64,000 nt of DNA, from assembly GCF_026340675.1 (NCBI RefSeq), contig NZ_JAPEOX010000004.1, positions 62,001 to 126,000 of the forward strand, written 5' to 3'. Below, piece after piece: positions 1 through 8,427 of the stretch (positions are counted from its first letter, which is position 1; each line of letters begins with the position of its first letter). Origin of the DNA: Streptomyces sp. NBC_01264. GTDB lineage: Bacteria > Actinomycetota > Actinomycetes > Streptomycetales > Streptomycetaceae. The position numbers and the translations under genes are program-made. The notes beneath the pieces were generated by a model that saw nothing but the letters and a program-made list of their open reading frames with translations, was not told where the DNA came from and searched no databases.

Positions 1-76
1 CGCCTGCCGCAGCGCCGCGCATCTCGCGGCGAAGCCGTGAGATCTCGTCCTCGATCGCTTTCAGGGCGTTGTCCAC
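1..76 (-). CDS. 5' end of an unknown gene, cut by the window edge
   Basis: A leftward reading frame begins with GTG at 76 and is still open at base 1. The 25 visible residues start MDNALKAIEDE and are charged and heptad-like, which suggests an N-terminal coiled coil. An in-frame TAA lies four codons upstream of the GTG, so no earlier start is likely. No convincing ribosome site sits directly in front. Three tandem 10-bp repeats lie 23-54 bp upstream, a position that suits an operator. The product cannot be named from this fragment. Confidence 0.45.
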   Translation of the reverse strand, partial: MDNALKAIEDEISRLRREMRGAAAG

Positions 77-98
77 GACGCCAACTTACCGCACTCCT

Positions 99-130
99 CC
101 ATGGTTTTCCATGGTTTTCCATGGTTTTCC
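99..130. repeat. three tandem 10-bp direct repeats
   Basis: The unit ATGGTTTTCC occurs three times in perfect tandem at 101-110, 111-120 and 121-130, preceded by the CC that would end a further unit. It lies between the leftward gene starting at 76 and the HU gene terminator. A 10-bp period puts every copy on the same DNA face, as in iterons or operators for cooperative binding. Which protein binds is unknown. Confidence 0.7.
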
Positions 131-169
131 AAATGAGTGGAATGAAGTACGACCCGAGGGTGCGACAAG

Positions 170-211
170 CCCGTGGGGGCGGATGCCTCTACCGGCATCC
201 GCCCCCACGGG
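170..211 (-). terminator. hairpin terminator after the HU-like gene
   Basis: A perfect 18-bp stem (170-187 paired with 194-211) encloses a 6-nt loop. It starts 43 bp past the stop of the HU-like gene. No T-run follows, which is usual for terminators in high-GC actinobacteria. Confidence 0.8.
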
Positions 212-253
212 GCGTTCCTCCTCACCACGTTGACGCGGCTGGAGGGGTGGTGG

Positions 254-535
254 TCAGTTGCCCTTGGCGGCTTCCTTGAGCTTGCTGCCGGCGGACACCT
301 TCACGCCGTAGCCCGCCGCGACCTCGATCGTGGCACCGGTCTTCGGATTACGTGCGGTGCGCGCGGCGCGGGGGGTGCGCTGGAACGCGAGGAAGCCCGG
401 GATGGTCACCTTCTCATCCCCCTTGGCGACGACCTCGCCGATCGTCTCGGCCAGGGCGGAAAGTACGGCGTCCGCGTCCTTCCGGGTCACTTCGGCGCGG
501 TCGGCCAGCGCGGCCACCAGCTCGCTGCGGTTCAT
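254..535 (-). CDS. HU-family nucleoid DNA-binding protein
   Basis: This 93-aa protein matches the length and layout of bacterial HU: a helical N-terminal half beginning MNRSELVAAL, then the beta-arm region with the typical IPGFLAF segment, an Arg-rich stretch and the RNPKTG motif near residues 62-67. HU dimers bend and compact DNA without strong sequence preference. It lacks the long Lys/Ala-rich tail of the actinobacterial HupS type, so it is the short form. The ATG at 535 gives exactly the family length; upstream in-frame sequence does not look like protein. It stands alone, with a strong terminator behind it. On a plasmid it would probably act as an accessory chromatin protein. Confidence 0.95.
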   Translation of the reverse strand: MNRSELVAALADRAEVTRKDADAVLSALAETIGEVVAKGDEKVTIPGFLAFQRTPRAARTARNPKTGATIEVAAGYGVKVSAGSKLKEAAKGN

Positions 536-643
536 ATGTGCACTCCGTCTTCTTTGTGCCTGTTCGGCTGATGTCACACCATGCTGCCAGTTCCCACTGA
601 CAGTCCTGGGTCGGCGACCCGGTGAGCGACACCCGAACCATAG

Positions 644-691
644 CCGCGTGAAACTTGACGCGCAAGCCCGGCGTGAATAAGTTTTACGCGT
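644..691. promoter_or_regulatory. site A: paired inverted 15-bp motif
   Basis: Two inverted arms resemble the consensus ACGCGTAWARCTTRC: 644-658 (12 of 15 matches) and 677-691 on the opposite strand (14 of 15), with an 18-bp spacer. The same layout recurs at 2350-2397 and 11303-11351. The site lies between the HU-like gene and the rightward gene at 776, so either or both could be controlled from it. This is my reading of the sequence; I know no named motif of this form. Confidence 0.55.
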
Positions 692-775
692 CGCCCTTGG
701 TCGGCCTTCCTCACCTCGCCCTCCCACGACGGCTACCCACCTCCCGGCCGCCGGTCTGCCCCAGAAAGGGATCCC

Positions 776-1252
776 ATGAACTCGTCCGCGCTATCCAGTC
801 TCTCCTCCCGGCTCTTCCGGTCACCCCGCTTCCCCGTAGCCGACCGGAGGGCTCCCGAGGACGACGTCTGGAAGGTGATCGCCTCCGGTGTCGACTCCGC
901 GGACGCGGAGGTGCTCCCGCTGAGCGTGCGGGGCCTGCCCGGCATCGCCGCCGGCCACCGCGCGGCTGCATCCCTGGTGGCGGGGCACTTCCTGCTCCAG
1001 CGGCTCCACGAGCGCAACGAGCGTTACATCGACGAGGCGCTGAGCCGACGCGACCGCGGGCGCCGTCGGCGCGAAGTCGGCGACCTGAAGCCGTACTTCG
1101 AGGCATTCCAGGAGGCCATCAAGTACGCCCGGACGATCGCCGACGGCGATCCGGCGTCGGCGAAGCTCCCCCCTCTCTTCCAGCTCGACGCCACACTTCC
1201 CCTGCTTCAGCGGTTCCGGCGGGACCGGCAGTTCTACCGGACCGCGGCCTGA
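776..1252 (+). CDS. unknown 158-aa helical protein
   Basis: The family is not recognised. The 158-residue protein looks soluble and largely alpha-helical. It has a basic patch around residues 90-100 (RRDRGRRRREVGD) and no signal peptide or obvious membrane segment. The ATG at 776 follows AAAGGGA with five bases between. It is the first of a series of rightward genes reaching to 5.0 kb, and paired motif A lies 85 bp upstream. Third codon positions are strongly G/C, supporting a real gene. Confidence 0.75.
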   Translation: MNSSALSSLSSRLFRSPRFPVADRRAPEDDVWKVIASGVDSADAEVLPLSVRGLPGIAAGHRAAASLVAGHFLLQRLHERNERYIDEALSRRDRGRRRREVGDLKPYFEAFQEAIKYARTIADGDPASAKLPPLFQLDATLPLLQRFRRDRQFYRTAA

Positions 1253-1508
1253 GCCCGACCGAACGCCAGGAGGCGGCACGTGAGCACCTCCGGCCTCCCT
1301 GCGCCCGCCGGATCGGACGAAGCGCAGCACGCTGGTCACCGGAATCCGGGCGCCCCGCGCAGCAGAGTGACGTCGGCCTGGGGCGTCGCGGCGCCGTGAC
1401 TCCGGTCGACCAGGTTGTGCATGCGGCGCCCCACCCCGCCCCCGGCCACTCGCCGGGACGACGCTCGCGACAGTCATCGACCCCACCCCCCGCCGAGGAG
1501 GAAACCTC

Positions 1509-2369
1509 ATGTCTGAACTGGAATCCCGACAGGCCCAGTTCGACGGCCTGGGCCGCGCCCTGGCCGAATCGTTCAACGCCGAGAACGTCGAGGGAGGGGG
1601 CTGGACCCACGAAACGGAACGGGCCGCCTACGGCAAGCTGAAGCTGCTGCATCCCTCAGGTCTCGGGATCGGGTTGTGGCAGCGCTACGCCTACCGGAAG
1701 GGAGAGGCGGGAAAGCGGTTGACCGTGGAGGGCGTGTTCCCTCACGGATATGCCGGACTGCGGCCGGAGGGCATCACGGTTGGCCTGCATCGTCCTCCGG
1801 CGCTGATGGCCAAGGACATTGTCCGCCGATTCCTCCCCGGCTACCTCGCCAAAATCGGCGAGGCGCTCGCGGCGGCCGCGGACGCGGAGCGGGAGGAGCA
1901 GGCGCGGATCGCGATGAACCGTCGCATCGCACGGGTGCTGCCCAACATTTCTCATGGCCCCGTCTCTCCTCACGAGGCCAGCGGACGCCGGACCACCTAC
2001 TGGTCCGGCGGCCTCGACAGCCTGGCGCCGCTGCCTGCGATCGCCTCCGGGCAGGTAACCCTCAACCACAACGCGCAGACGATGGACGTGAAGCTCTCCA
2101 ACGTGCCCGCGGGACTCGCGCTCCAGATCCTGGCCTTGCTCGACCCGCACAGGGTTCTGGAGGGAACGATCGCGCCTCGCGAGGTCGGTCCTGCGCGCAG
2201 GGAGCTGGGACCCGCCGTACGCACGATCCCCGGCGAGGTGGTGGCCACGACCACGCCCGTTGCCGGCGGCCCTGGGGAGCTCGTGACGGCGCCGCCGCAG
2301 CTCGGCCGCCTGTCTGCGGCGCTGCGGGGAGAGGTGGCGCGCCCCTTTGGCGCGTATAACTTGCCATAG
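1509..2369 (+). CDS. unknown 286-aa protein
   Basis: The family is not recognised. A strong ribosome site (GAGGAGG) precedes the ATG. The N-terminal half (residues 1-140) is charged and mixed, with repeated W/Y residues. A middle segment (about 155-215) contains TTYWSGGLDSLAPL and a short hydrophobic run, LAPLPAIASGQVTL, too short and polar to be a membrane span. The C-terminal third is low-complexity, rich in Pro, Ala and Gly. The last codons lie inside paired motif C, so the gene end overlaps a regulatory site for what follows. Confidence 0.75.
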   Translation: MSELESRQAQFDGLGRALAESFNAENVEGGGWTHETERAAYGKLKLLHPSGLGIGLWQRYAYRKGEAGKRLTVEGVFPHGYAGLRPEGITVGLHRPPALMAKDIVRRFLPGYLAKIGEALAAAADAEREEQARIAMNRRIARVLPNISHGPVSPHEASGRRTTYWSGGLDSLAPLPAIASGQVTLNHNAQTMDVKLSNVPAGLALQILALLDPHRVLEGTIAPREVGPARRELGPAVRTIPGEVVATTTPVAGGPGELVTAPPQLGRLSAALRGEVARPFGAYNLP

Positions 2370-2397
2370 AGCCCGCCATTCGGTAAGCTAATAGCGT
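2350..2397. promoter_or_regulatory. site C: paired inverted 15-bp motif
   Basis: The arm at 2350-2364 matches ACGCGTAWARCTTRC at 14 of 15 positions. The inverted arm at 2383-2397 matches at 12 of 15. The spacer is 18 bp. Read on the minus strand, the element aligns closely with site B at 11303-11351, including a shared ATGGCAAGTT-TACGCG block. It overlaps the end of the preceding gene and lies about 150 bp before the TTG start at 2544. Confidence 0.55.
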
Positions 2398-2543
2398 CAG
2401 AAGGCGTTAGGGGGCTCCCTCCCCCGGCCTTGCTGCCGATACCCGCCGCCCGGTGCCCCTGCACCGCCGGGCGGCTTCCTCCGACGGGCCCGCCCATCCC
2501 CCCGGGCGGGCCCGTCGCCCCATGACTGGCGAAAGGAGCCGTT

Positions 2544-3149
2544 TTGCCTGCGTTCCCCGGATTGCACGAGGACCGGACCGCCCGCGATCTCGGCTGCTAC
2601 GGCCGGCTGAACATTGTCACCTTCACCGACAGCCACTCGGGGAGCGCCCTCTACCGCCTCGACGCACCCCACGTACGCGGCTGCGTGATGCTGACCCCTG
2701 CCGCCGTCGGCGACGACCCCACCAAGCCCGTCGAGGGGCCTGACGACCTGCTCGTTAGCCCCGACAAGTTCGCACCGTCCTTCGCCGCCCTCGACCCGCG
2801 TCCGCTGTCCATCAACAACATCCGCCTGACCGGTCCGGTACGCACGGCCCCGGGCGAGATGGCCGCCTTCCGGCCGCTGCGCAAGGGCAAGACGGGGCGC
2901 CACGAATGGCTCCCACGCCGTACTCACGTTCACGCCCTGGCCGTTCTCGACGTGGTCGTCAGGCACTGGCTCAAACACTGCGACATCGACGCGCTCACGA
3001 CCGCCGCCCGTCGACAGGCAGCGCTGAGCTTCCTGGACACCTACAACTCCCAGCTCGAAGGTCGCCGCGAACGCCTGATTCTCGCCCGCACGGCCGTGGC
3101 CGACGCCGAGCGACGTGTCCTCGAACTGCGCGACCTGATCAGCGCCTAG
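2544..3149 (+). CDS. unknown protein with one copy of a repeated domain
   Basis: The family is not named. The TTG start follows GAAAGGAG with good spacing. This 201-aa protein has a beta-rich N-terminal region (about 20-120) in which YRLDAPHVRGCVML leads to NIRLTGPVR, then a helical region with the pattern VLxxxVxHWxxxxxxxxLxxAAxxxxA (about 135-165), then a C-terminal coiled coil. The same order occurs twice in the 418-aa product at 3755, so these are one small family. Neighbour spacing suggests co-expression with the two genes downstream. Confidence 0.75.
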   Translation: MPAFPGLHEDRTARDLGCYGRLNIVTFTDSHSGSALYRLDAPHVRGCVMLTPAAVGDDPTKPVEGPDDLLVSPDKFAPSFAALDPRPLSINNIRLTGPVRTAPGEMAAFRPLRKGKTGRHEWLPRRTHVHALAVLDVVVRHWLKHCDIDALTTAARRQAALSFLDTYNSQLEGRRERLILARTAVADAERRVLELRDLISA

Positions 3150-3225
3150 ACCTCGCTCCCCCGCCCCCACCCGCCCATCACCCCCGCGGTGCAGACCGCG
3201 GCATGCCCAAGGGAGCCGACACGCC

Positions 3226-3681
3226 ATGCCCACGAACTCACAGGCCGATCCGGCCGTCTCCGCGATCCGTACCGCCCTCGACTCCGCCGGCCATGAACTC
3301 GGCGAGCTGAGGGTCTTCCGCCCTGATCCGGGTGCAGACCACATCGTCGTCCGGTTCAACCCGTACAGCTCCGACACCTGGCACCTGGAAGAAGAGCGAT
3401 CCACCGCCTTCGCCGAGACCCTCCGCCGGGCCGGCTGGGTTAACGCATTGGATCTCACCGCTCTGGTCCTCATCCCCGACGTCCCCCCGGCGACGACCGC
3501 TCCGGGTGAGTACATCGCGACCTGGCGTATCGCCATCGACGACGTCGCCGACGCCGAGGAGGCCGCCGGCGAAGCCCGGGGCCGTCAGCTCGACCCCGGC
3601 ATCACCGAGTCGATCTGGACGGTGACCGACGCCGTGGGGCGCACCCGCACGATCCACGCCCACGACCCCGACCTGTCCTGA
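3226..3681 (+). CDS. unknown 151-aa acidic protein
   Basis: The family is not recognised. AAGGGAG lies ten bases before the ATG. The protein is acidic, with no signal peptide or membrane segment. It reads like a compact alpha/beta fold: an N-terminal helix, a strand containing DHIVVRFNPY, a helix ending in ALDLTALVLI, then a strand YIATWRIAIDD. It sits between the two genes that carry the repeated domain, 76 bp after the first and 73 bp before the second, so it probably works with them. Confidence 0.75.
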   Translation: MPTNSQADPAVSAIRTALDSAGHELGELRVFRPDPGADHIVVRFNPYSSDTWHLEEERSTAFAETLRRAGWVNALDLTALVLIPDVPPATTAPGEYIATWRIAIDDVADAEEAAGEARGRQLDPGITESIWTVTDAVGRTRTIHAHDPDLS

Positions 3682-3754
3682 CCGCCCCCGCGTACCGAGC
3701 ACCCACCCCGCCAGAAAGCCAGCCCACACCCACCCACCCTCACAGGAGGTGCCC

Positions 3755-5011
3755 TTGACTGCCCGTCGCACCACCTCCCGCCATGACCTGGACGTCCCGG
3801 GCACCGGTCCCCTGGCGATGCGCGTGACGGTCCTGGAACGGGGACACGTCCGCTACATCGTCCGCGGACCGCACATTCGCGGCACCTTCGTCGTCATCCC
3901 CGAGGCCCTGCACGACGGCACGGTCCTGCCGAGCACGGTGAGGGTGCAGTACGGCGACGATGCCGACCCGAGCGACAACGACATGACCTACTACTCGACG
4001 CACCGGCCCGACGAACCGGTCATCTACAACGTCCGCCTGCACGGGTGGACCAGCGATATCAACCCCGACGACCCGCCCTCGGGCTACTTCCTCGGCCGGT
4101 ACGCAACCTGCCTGCGCGACAACGGCGTCAACCGCGAACTGAGCACCGGAGTACGACGCCGGACCGAAACGGTGCTCCGGGCGATCGTCGCGCACTGGGC
4201 CGCCCTCGATCAGCGTCTCGAACTCATCACGGCCGCGGCGCGCCACAAGGCGGTGTCCCTGGCTGAGCACGAGGACGAGAAGGCCTCCGCCCTCGAGGCC
4301 GAGGCCGCCGAGCTCAAGGAGCAGCGCCGGCAGGCACGCGCCCGCCTCAATGCCGTCCTCGGCGTGGTCCGGCGGCGCCCCCTGCCCATCCGGGCGGCCG
4401 ACCCTGCGCCCGTGAGCGTCCCGATCGTCGACGACAAGGGCGAGTCAATGGGGGTCCTGACCGTCCGGGAAGTCGCCGTGAACGAGGCGCTTCCCGGGAC
4501 CGTCGTGTACGAAGTGGAGGGCGCCCGGGTCCACGGCCGGGTCACGGTCGGCCGAGACCGGTTCCGCCCGCTGCCCTTGCCCGTGGGCCTGCGTACGACC
4601 TTCGGACACGTTCGCTCAACCAGCCCGTACGACTACGAGCACGAGGACGAGCCGACCGTCAACGGCGTGCGGATCTCCGGGCTCTGGGACACCGGAACGA
4701 CCGGGGGCATCACCCCGACGGCCCCGGCCTCTCTTTCGGCCCGGGCGCGTACCGGCGTCAGGGCGGGAATCTCCGCGTCCTGGGCCACTGAGCGGCGCGC
4801 GTCCGGGGTCCTGCGCGCACTGGCGCTTCGCTATCTGGCCCGGCCCGACGTCGAGGCGCTGCAGCTCGCCGCGGCCAAGGGGGAAGCAGCGGCCCAGCAG
4901 GGCCAGTGCCGGGAGCGGCTGAGGGAACTGCGCTCCCTCCAGCGGGAGAAGGAGTCCCGTGCCGCCCGGCATCGGCGCCGGCAGCGGCAGTACTGCGCGC
5001 TTCTCGCCTGA
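3755..5011 (+). CDS. unknown protein with the repeated domain in tandem
   Basis: This 418-aa protein has two copies of the domain seen singly in the product at 2544. Copy one spans about residues 8-200 (HIRGTFVVIPEAL, then YNVRLHG, then VLRAIVAHWAALDQ, then a coiled coil). Copy two spans about 205-410 (ARVHGRVTVG, NGVRISG, VLRALALRYL, coiled coil). The TTG at 3755 is preferred because the GTG at 3749 overlaps the ribosome site AGGAGG (3744-3749); TTG leaves five bases. The two long Lys/Glu/Arg-rich coils suggest self-association. Function unknown. Confidence 0.8.
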   Translation: MTARRTTSRHDLDVPGTGPLAMRVTVLERGHVRYIVRGPHIRGTFVVIPEALHDGTVLPSTVRVQYGDDADPSDNDMTYYSTHRPDEPVIYNVRLHGWTSDINPDDPPSGYFLGRYATCLRDNGVNRELSTGVRRRTETVLRAIVAHWAALDQRLELITAAARHKAVSLAEHEDEKASALEAEAAELKEQRRQARARLNAVLGVVRRRPLPIRAADPAPVSVPIVDDKGESMGVLTVREVAVNEALPGTVVYEVEGARVHGRVTVGRDRFRPLPLPVGLRTTFGHVRSTSPYDYEHEDEPTVNGVRISGLWDTGTTGGITPTAPASLSARARTGVRAGISASWATERRASGVLRALALRYLARPDVEALQLAAAKGEAAAQQGQCRERLRELRSLQREKESRAARHRRRQRQYCALLA

Positions 5012-5137
5012 GCCTGGCACGCCCGCTCTGGCCCGCCGCTGGCGGGAGCTCCGCTTGGCGCCACCCGTTGCGGGCCGGTCCGGCGCCGGCCTGTGCCTCC
5101 GGCGGCAACGGCGGGCGGTCGGGCGGGGCACACGGCG

Positions 5138-5184
5138 GAGCCCCGGGCCGCCTTCCCGAAGGGAAGAGGCGGACACCGGGGCTC
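5138..5184. terminator. bidirectional terminator between convergent genes
   Basis: An interrupted inverted repeat pairs GAGCCCCGG...CCGCCTTCCC with GGGAAG.GGCGG...CGGGGCTC around a GAA loop. It lies in the 315-bp gap between the rightward gene ending at 5011 and the leftward gene ending at 5327. I see nothing else in this gap. Confidence 0.75.
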
Positions 5185-5326
5185 GCAGGCTGTGCCCCGG
5201 ACAGTGTGCGGGGGGTTGCAGTGACTGCTACCCGGGGCGTACTCCTTCAGCGTATTGCCCTGCCGGGCCCGATGGCCAGTGACTTTTCGCCACGACGATC
5301 TTCGCAGGGCACTCGCGGTGGCGACC

Positions 5327-6559
5327 TCAGACCGTGTGGAGCCCTTCGCGTTCCCAGATGCGCAGCAGCTCGTAGTCGCGCTCGACCACGCACCGGTCGC
5401 TGGCCGCGAGGTAGGCGTATCCCGGTGAGCTGAGCAGGTCGCCGGTGGGTGGAAGGAGTTCGCCGGGGGCGACGGCGAAGTGGACCGATACGGCGCTGGG
5501 GAGGTCGTTTACCCGGGCTGGGGCAGTGCCGTCGGCACGGCCGCTTCGGTGGTTGACGAACTCGACGTTGCGTACGGTGCCGGTCCACGTGGTCTGGGTG
5601 TCGTCGAAGTCCACCAGGGCCTGCGGGTCGATCAGGGCTTGAGCGGCGAGGCCGGTCTGGGAGATGCCGCAGTACCGCTCGACGACGTCCGGGTCGGTGG
5701 CTCCGCCGAGTCGTGCTCCCGATTCGATGAGCACGGGCCCGCTGTCCGTGAGCATGACCTCGGTGTGAGCGGGAGACGATCGGATGCCGAGCGCGTCGAG
5801 AACAGCGACCGTGAATTGCCGCAGGGTGCGGCCTTCCTCGGTGGTGGTCGCGACTGGCTCCTCGTAGTCGTACACCGGGATGGACTTCTCGCCGAGCTGC
5901 TTGGTGTAGCGCCACATCTCTGCGACGCGGTGGTGGCCTTCGTGGGAGACGGTGTTGATGTAGAACTCGGTGCCGTGCAGCCGCTCTTGGACCAAGACGG
6001 CGTGGTTGGCCTCCCCGAAGACGGTCCGGGCGCCCAGGATGGCGGCAGCGGCGGCCTTCACTTCGTGGGGGTTGCGGCAGAACCGGACGTTGTCGGTGCC
6101 GGCCGAGGCGATGGGTTTGACCACCGCCTCCCGCACCTTGGACGTCTCGAACCAGGTAGCGGCGCTGTCAGGGGTGTGCGCCAGGGTGGCCAGCGGGGTG
6201 GCGAGGCCAGCGGAGGCCACGGCCTGGGCCATCAGGTGTTTGTCGCGGCGGGCGCCGCGCTGAGTGGCGGAGTTGGTGGGAAGGCCGAGGCGGTGGGCGA
6301 GGGTCTCGGCCAGGGTGACGCCGGATTCCGAGCCGGCCGTAACCCGGGTGACGCCGAGCTCGGTGAGCCGGTCCGTGACGGTGCGCAGGTCGGCTATGTA
6401 TCCGAGGTCGATGCTGTACGCGCCGGCCTCGAAGGACTGGCCCAGGAAGGCGTTGACCTCGGGACGGCTCTGAAGGTGGACGCATTGCGCGCCCTGCTTC
6501 TGGAGGCGCCGGGCCAGGGCGGCGCCGGTCGAGTAACCGTCGACGATCGCGATTGTCAT
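5327..6559 (-). CDS. ATP-grasp domain protein (carboxylate-amine ligase type)
   Basis: A 410-aa protein with an N-terminal Rossmann-like preATP-grasp half opening MTIAIVDGYSTGAALARRL, then the ATP-grasp core: AVVKPIASAGTDNV (ATP-binding Lys and glycine loop, about residue 145), LVQERLHGTEFYINTV, and the metal-binding end GPVLIESGARLGGATDPDV. Enzymes of this fold join a carboxylate to an amine through an acyl phosphate. The substrate cannot be read from sequence. It is the last gene of the leftward run that includes the Mom-family gene, 62 bp after the NERD gene. The ATG at 6559 starts exactly at the first beta-strand; the open frame upstream is only the antisense of neighbouring genes. Confidence 0.85.
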   Translation of the reverse strand: MTIAIVDGYSTGAALARRLQKQGAQCVHLQSRPEVNAFLGQSFEAGAYSIDLGYIADLRTVTDRLTELGVTRVTAGSESGVTLAETLAHRLGLPTNSATQRGARRDKHLMAQAVASAGLATPLATLAHTPDSAATWFETSKVREAVVKPIASAGTDNVRFCRNPHEVKAAAAAILGARTVFGEANHAVLVQERLHGTEFYINTVSHEGHHRVAEMWRYTKQLGEKSIPVYDYEEPVATTTEEGRTLRQFTVAVLDALGIRSSPAHTEVMLTDSGPVLIESGARLGGATDPDVVERYCGISQTGLAAQALIDPQALVDFDDTQTTWTGTVRNVEFVNHRSGRADGTAPARVNDLPSAVSVHFAVAPGELLPPTGDLLSSPGYAYLAASDRCVVERDYELLRIWEREGLHTV

Positions 6560-6621
6560 CGTTCGTTCCTTGTATCGGGCGAGGGGCCGCGGGGCCCGTC
6601 GGAGAGGGAGGGCTGTCGGGG

Positions 6622-7371
6622 TCAGACCGCTGGGCGCAGCCGTTGGTTTGCGAGGTGCGCTGCTTGGCGGATCCGGACCCGGTTCCAGCCGGGCTCCTTC
6701 GGGAGCGAGCGCAGGTGCCGTCGCAGTTCGGTGGCCTGGACGATGGTGACGCCGCCGCTGACGAGTCCTCCGGGCGGTATGGCGGCGTGGTGAACGGCGA
6801 TGATGGGCCGGACGGGGTGGCCGAGCGCCTCGGCTGCTCGCTGGGCTTCCCAGATCACGGTCTCCACGGCGCGCTGCTGGGAGTAGCGGCCGTACCAGAG
6901 CTGCCCCCGAGCGTCGACGCGCACCTTGGAGGTCTTGGATCGCCAGGTCTTGGTATCCACGTAGGCGGGCCCGCACCGTCCGATGATCAGGTGATCGAGG
7001 TTCGCTGATGATCTTGGGATCTGTCGGTCGTGGAGGACCGCCCACCGGCCGAGCCCGAACAGGACGAGCGGGATGAGGATGCGTCCGGTGCGCCGCTCGC
7101 CGGCCGCGCCGGTGGCCCAGGAGCTGCCCTTGCTGCGGTAGATGCGGCGCAGAGCGATGGTGAGCAGGACGGCGAGGACGACGGCGCCGCCGTACCAGTC
7201 CAGGTAGATCGTCGCCAGGTATCCGGCCGCGGAAGCCGGGATCACGGTCAGCGGGATGGCCCAGGCTGCGGTGAGGTGTTGCTTGCGGCGTTCGGCCGCG
7301 CGGATCGTGTCGGCCATGGCCTGGGCGCTCGCGCCCGCACCGGCACGGCGTTTCGATCGCTTGGTGGGCAT
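6622..7371 (-). CDS. NERD-domain membrane-associated protein
   Basis: A 249-aa protein. Two hydrophobic segments lie near the N-terminus (about residues 38-55 and 60-78), so it is likely membrane-anchored. They are followed by a NERD-type nuclease-related region: GAAGERRTGRIL, then WAVLHDRQIPRSSANLDHLIIGRCGPAYVDTKTW, in which the Glu, the Asp of NLDH and the D-x-K of VDTKTW match the restriction-endonuclease-like core. AAGGAG precedes the ATG at 7371 by seven bases, which rules out the longer frame. NERD proteins are linked to DNA processing, and the nearby Mom-family gene fits a DNA-directed role, but cleavage activity is inferred. Confidence 0.85.
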   Translation of the reverse strand: MPTKRSKRRAGAGASAQAMADTIRAAERRKQHLTAAWAIPLTVIPASAAGYLATIYLDWYGGAVVLAVLLTIALRRIYRSKGSSWATGAAGERRTGRILIPLVLFGLGRWAVLHDRQIPRSSANLDHLIIGRCGPAYVDTKTWRSKTSKVRVDARGQLWYGRYSQQRAVETVIWEAQRAAEALGHPVRPIIAVHHAAIPPGGLVSGGVTIVQATELRRHLRSLPKEPGWNRVRIRQAAHLANQRLRPAV

Positions 7372-7422
7372 CCCTATCTCCTTCAGGGTGTGCGTACGGA
7401 GATCGGCAGCGTGGAGGCTTGA

Positions 7423-7443
7423 GCCTGTGGACAGAGTCCGGTG
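7423..7443. repeat. 21-bp repeat, copy 1
   Basis: A 21-bp sequence beginning GCCTGTGGACAG is identical to 27481-27501, and about six of the next twelve bases on the left also match. Both copies lie upstream of leftward genes (52 bp before the NERD start here, 73 bp before the acetyltransferase start there). The minus strand holds CTGTCCACA, one base off the Streptomyces DnaA box TTGTCCACA. Confidence 0.6.
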
Positions 7444-7515
7444 CCCGCGGGTCGGCACGCCGGGGGAGCTGGGCCGGCCGTCCTGCGGCGAGCGGCGGCC
7501 CTGAGAGACCCTCGG

Positions 7516-8427
7516 TCAGCGGCAGTTGGGGTGTGCTGGCTGGGGCTGGTCCGGTTGCCGGGGCGGCGGGCTGATCTGTGGCCGGCCAAGCCGGATGAGC
7601 TCGCGCTCGCGGCGGTTCTTGCCGAGCGGGAAGACATAGCGGTGGGCGCCGCGGTGGCGGAGGTCGCGTGTTCCGATCGCGGCCAGGGCCTCGCGCAGCC
7701 ATGTGCCAGGATCGCTGCCCGCGCGAGGTGCGGGAGCTCCGAGCGAGATGAGCATGTTCTCCACGTAGCGGTGGCCCTGTTCCTGTCGTCGGACCTTCTG
7801 GGCTGCGCGGTCGTGGAGAACGGTGCCGTCGGGCAGCAGTTTGATGGTCCGGGCTGGGGCCCGGCCGGTGTAGATGGCATTGGACGCTTTGTAGATCGTG
7901 CCGACGTGTCCAACGGCGATCAAGGTGCCGGAGGCGTCCTGGCGGGGAACGGGGTCGGCGAAGGACACGACCCCTCGTACGCCAGCCGCCAGCAGGTCTT
8001 CGAAGCAGCGCGCCAGGAACCACGATTCGGAGTTCCCCGGGCAGGCGTCGGTGAGTACGAACCGCGAGCAGAGGAGGGATTCGGTATTGGGCTGGAGGTC
8101 GGGCAGGGTGCTGGTGAGCACCTTCGAGCCAGCCGGAACACCGAAGACGGCGACCCCGCACAGCCGCAGTTCGCCCTCCAGGTTGTCGTACAGGCCGTAT
8201 CTCCGTGTGGCCGACGGGTAGGAGGCGGAGTAGTGGTGTGCGAGGACGAAGTCCTTGGCGGGCTTCTCCGGCAGCGGGTGGACCTCGAAGCGGCGGGCGT
8301 CGAAGCCTCCGTCACTGCGGTGCCTCCAGGACGGCTTGAAGTGCGTCCAGCGGCGGCACCAGTCCGATGCGGTAGGGACCTCGGGCAGGTCGAGCAGGGG
8401 CAGCGTTTCCTGGACGGCGGTCTTCAT
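7516..8427 (-). CDS. Mom-family adenine methylcarbamoylation protein
   Basis: A 303-aa member of the GNAT-like family founded by phage Mu Mom, which converts adenine in DNA to N6-methylcarbamoyl adenine and so protects it from many restriction enzymes. Visible family marks: FVLAHHYSASYPSATRRYGLY (about 60-80), LCGVAVFGVP, the acidic SRFVLTDACPGNSESWFLARCF block, GVRGVVSFADPVPR and GHVGTIYKASNAIYTGRA. The chosen ATG at 8427 overlaps the preceding gene's stop (ATGA), indicating coupled translation; the alternative start at 8466 is less likely. The C-terminal 20 residues are Pro/Gln-rich. Identification is from remembered family pattern, not a search. Its presence outside a recognisable prophage is unusual. 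Confidence 0.8.
   Translation of the reverse strand: MKTAVQETLPLLDLPEVPTASDWCRRWTHFKPSWRHRSDGGFDARRFEVHPLPEKPAKDFVLAHHYSASYPSATRRYGLYDNLEGELRLCGVAVFGVPAGSKVLTSTLPDLQPNTESLLCSRFVLTDACPGNSESWFLARCFEDLLAAGVRGVVSFADPVPRQDASGTLIAVGHVGTIYKASNAIYTGRAPARTIKLLPDGTVLHDRAAQKVRRQEQGHRYVENMLISLGAPAPRAGSDPGTWLREALAAIGTRDLRHRGAHRYVFPLGKNRRERELIRLGRPQISPPPRQPDQPQPAHPNCR

Noticed and set aside
101..130. The three 10-bp repeats as a CRISPR array
   Set aside because: The units are tandem with no spacers, and no cas gene is present.
5327..8161. A 944-codon open frame on the minus strand
   Set aside because: Only its last 410 codons (from 6559) read as protein. The rest is the antisense or wrong-frame shadow of the NERD and Mom-family genes, dominated by Arg/Pro/His.
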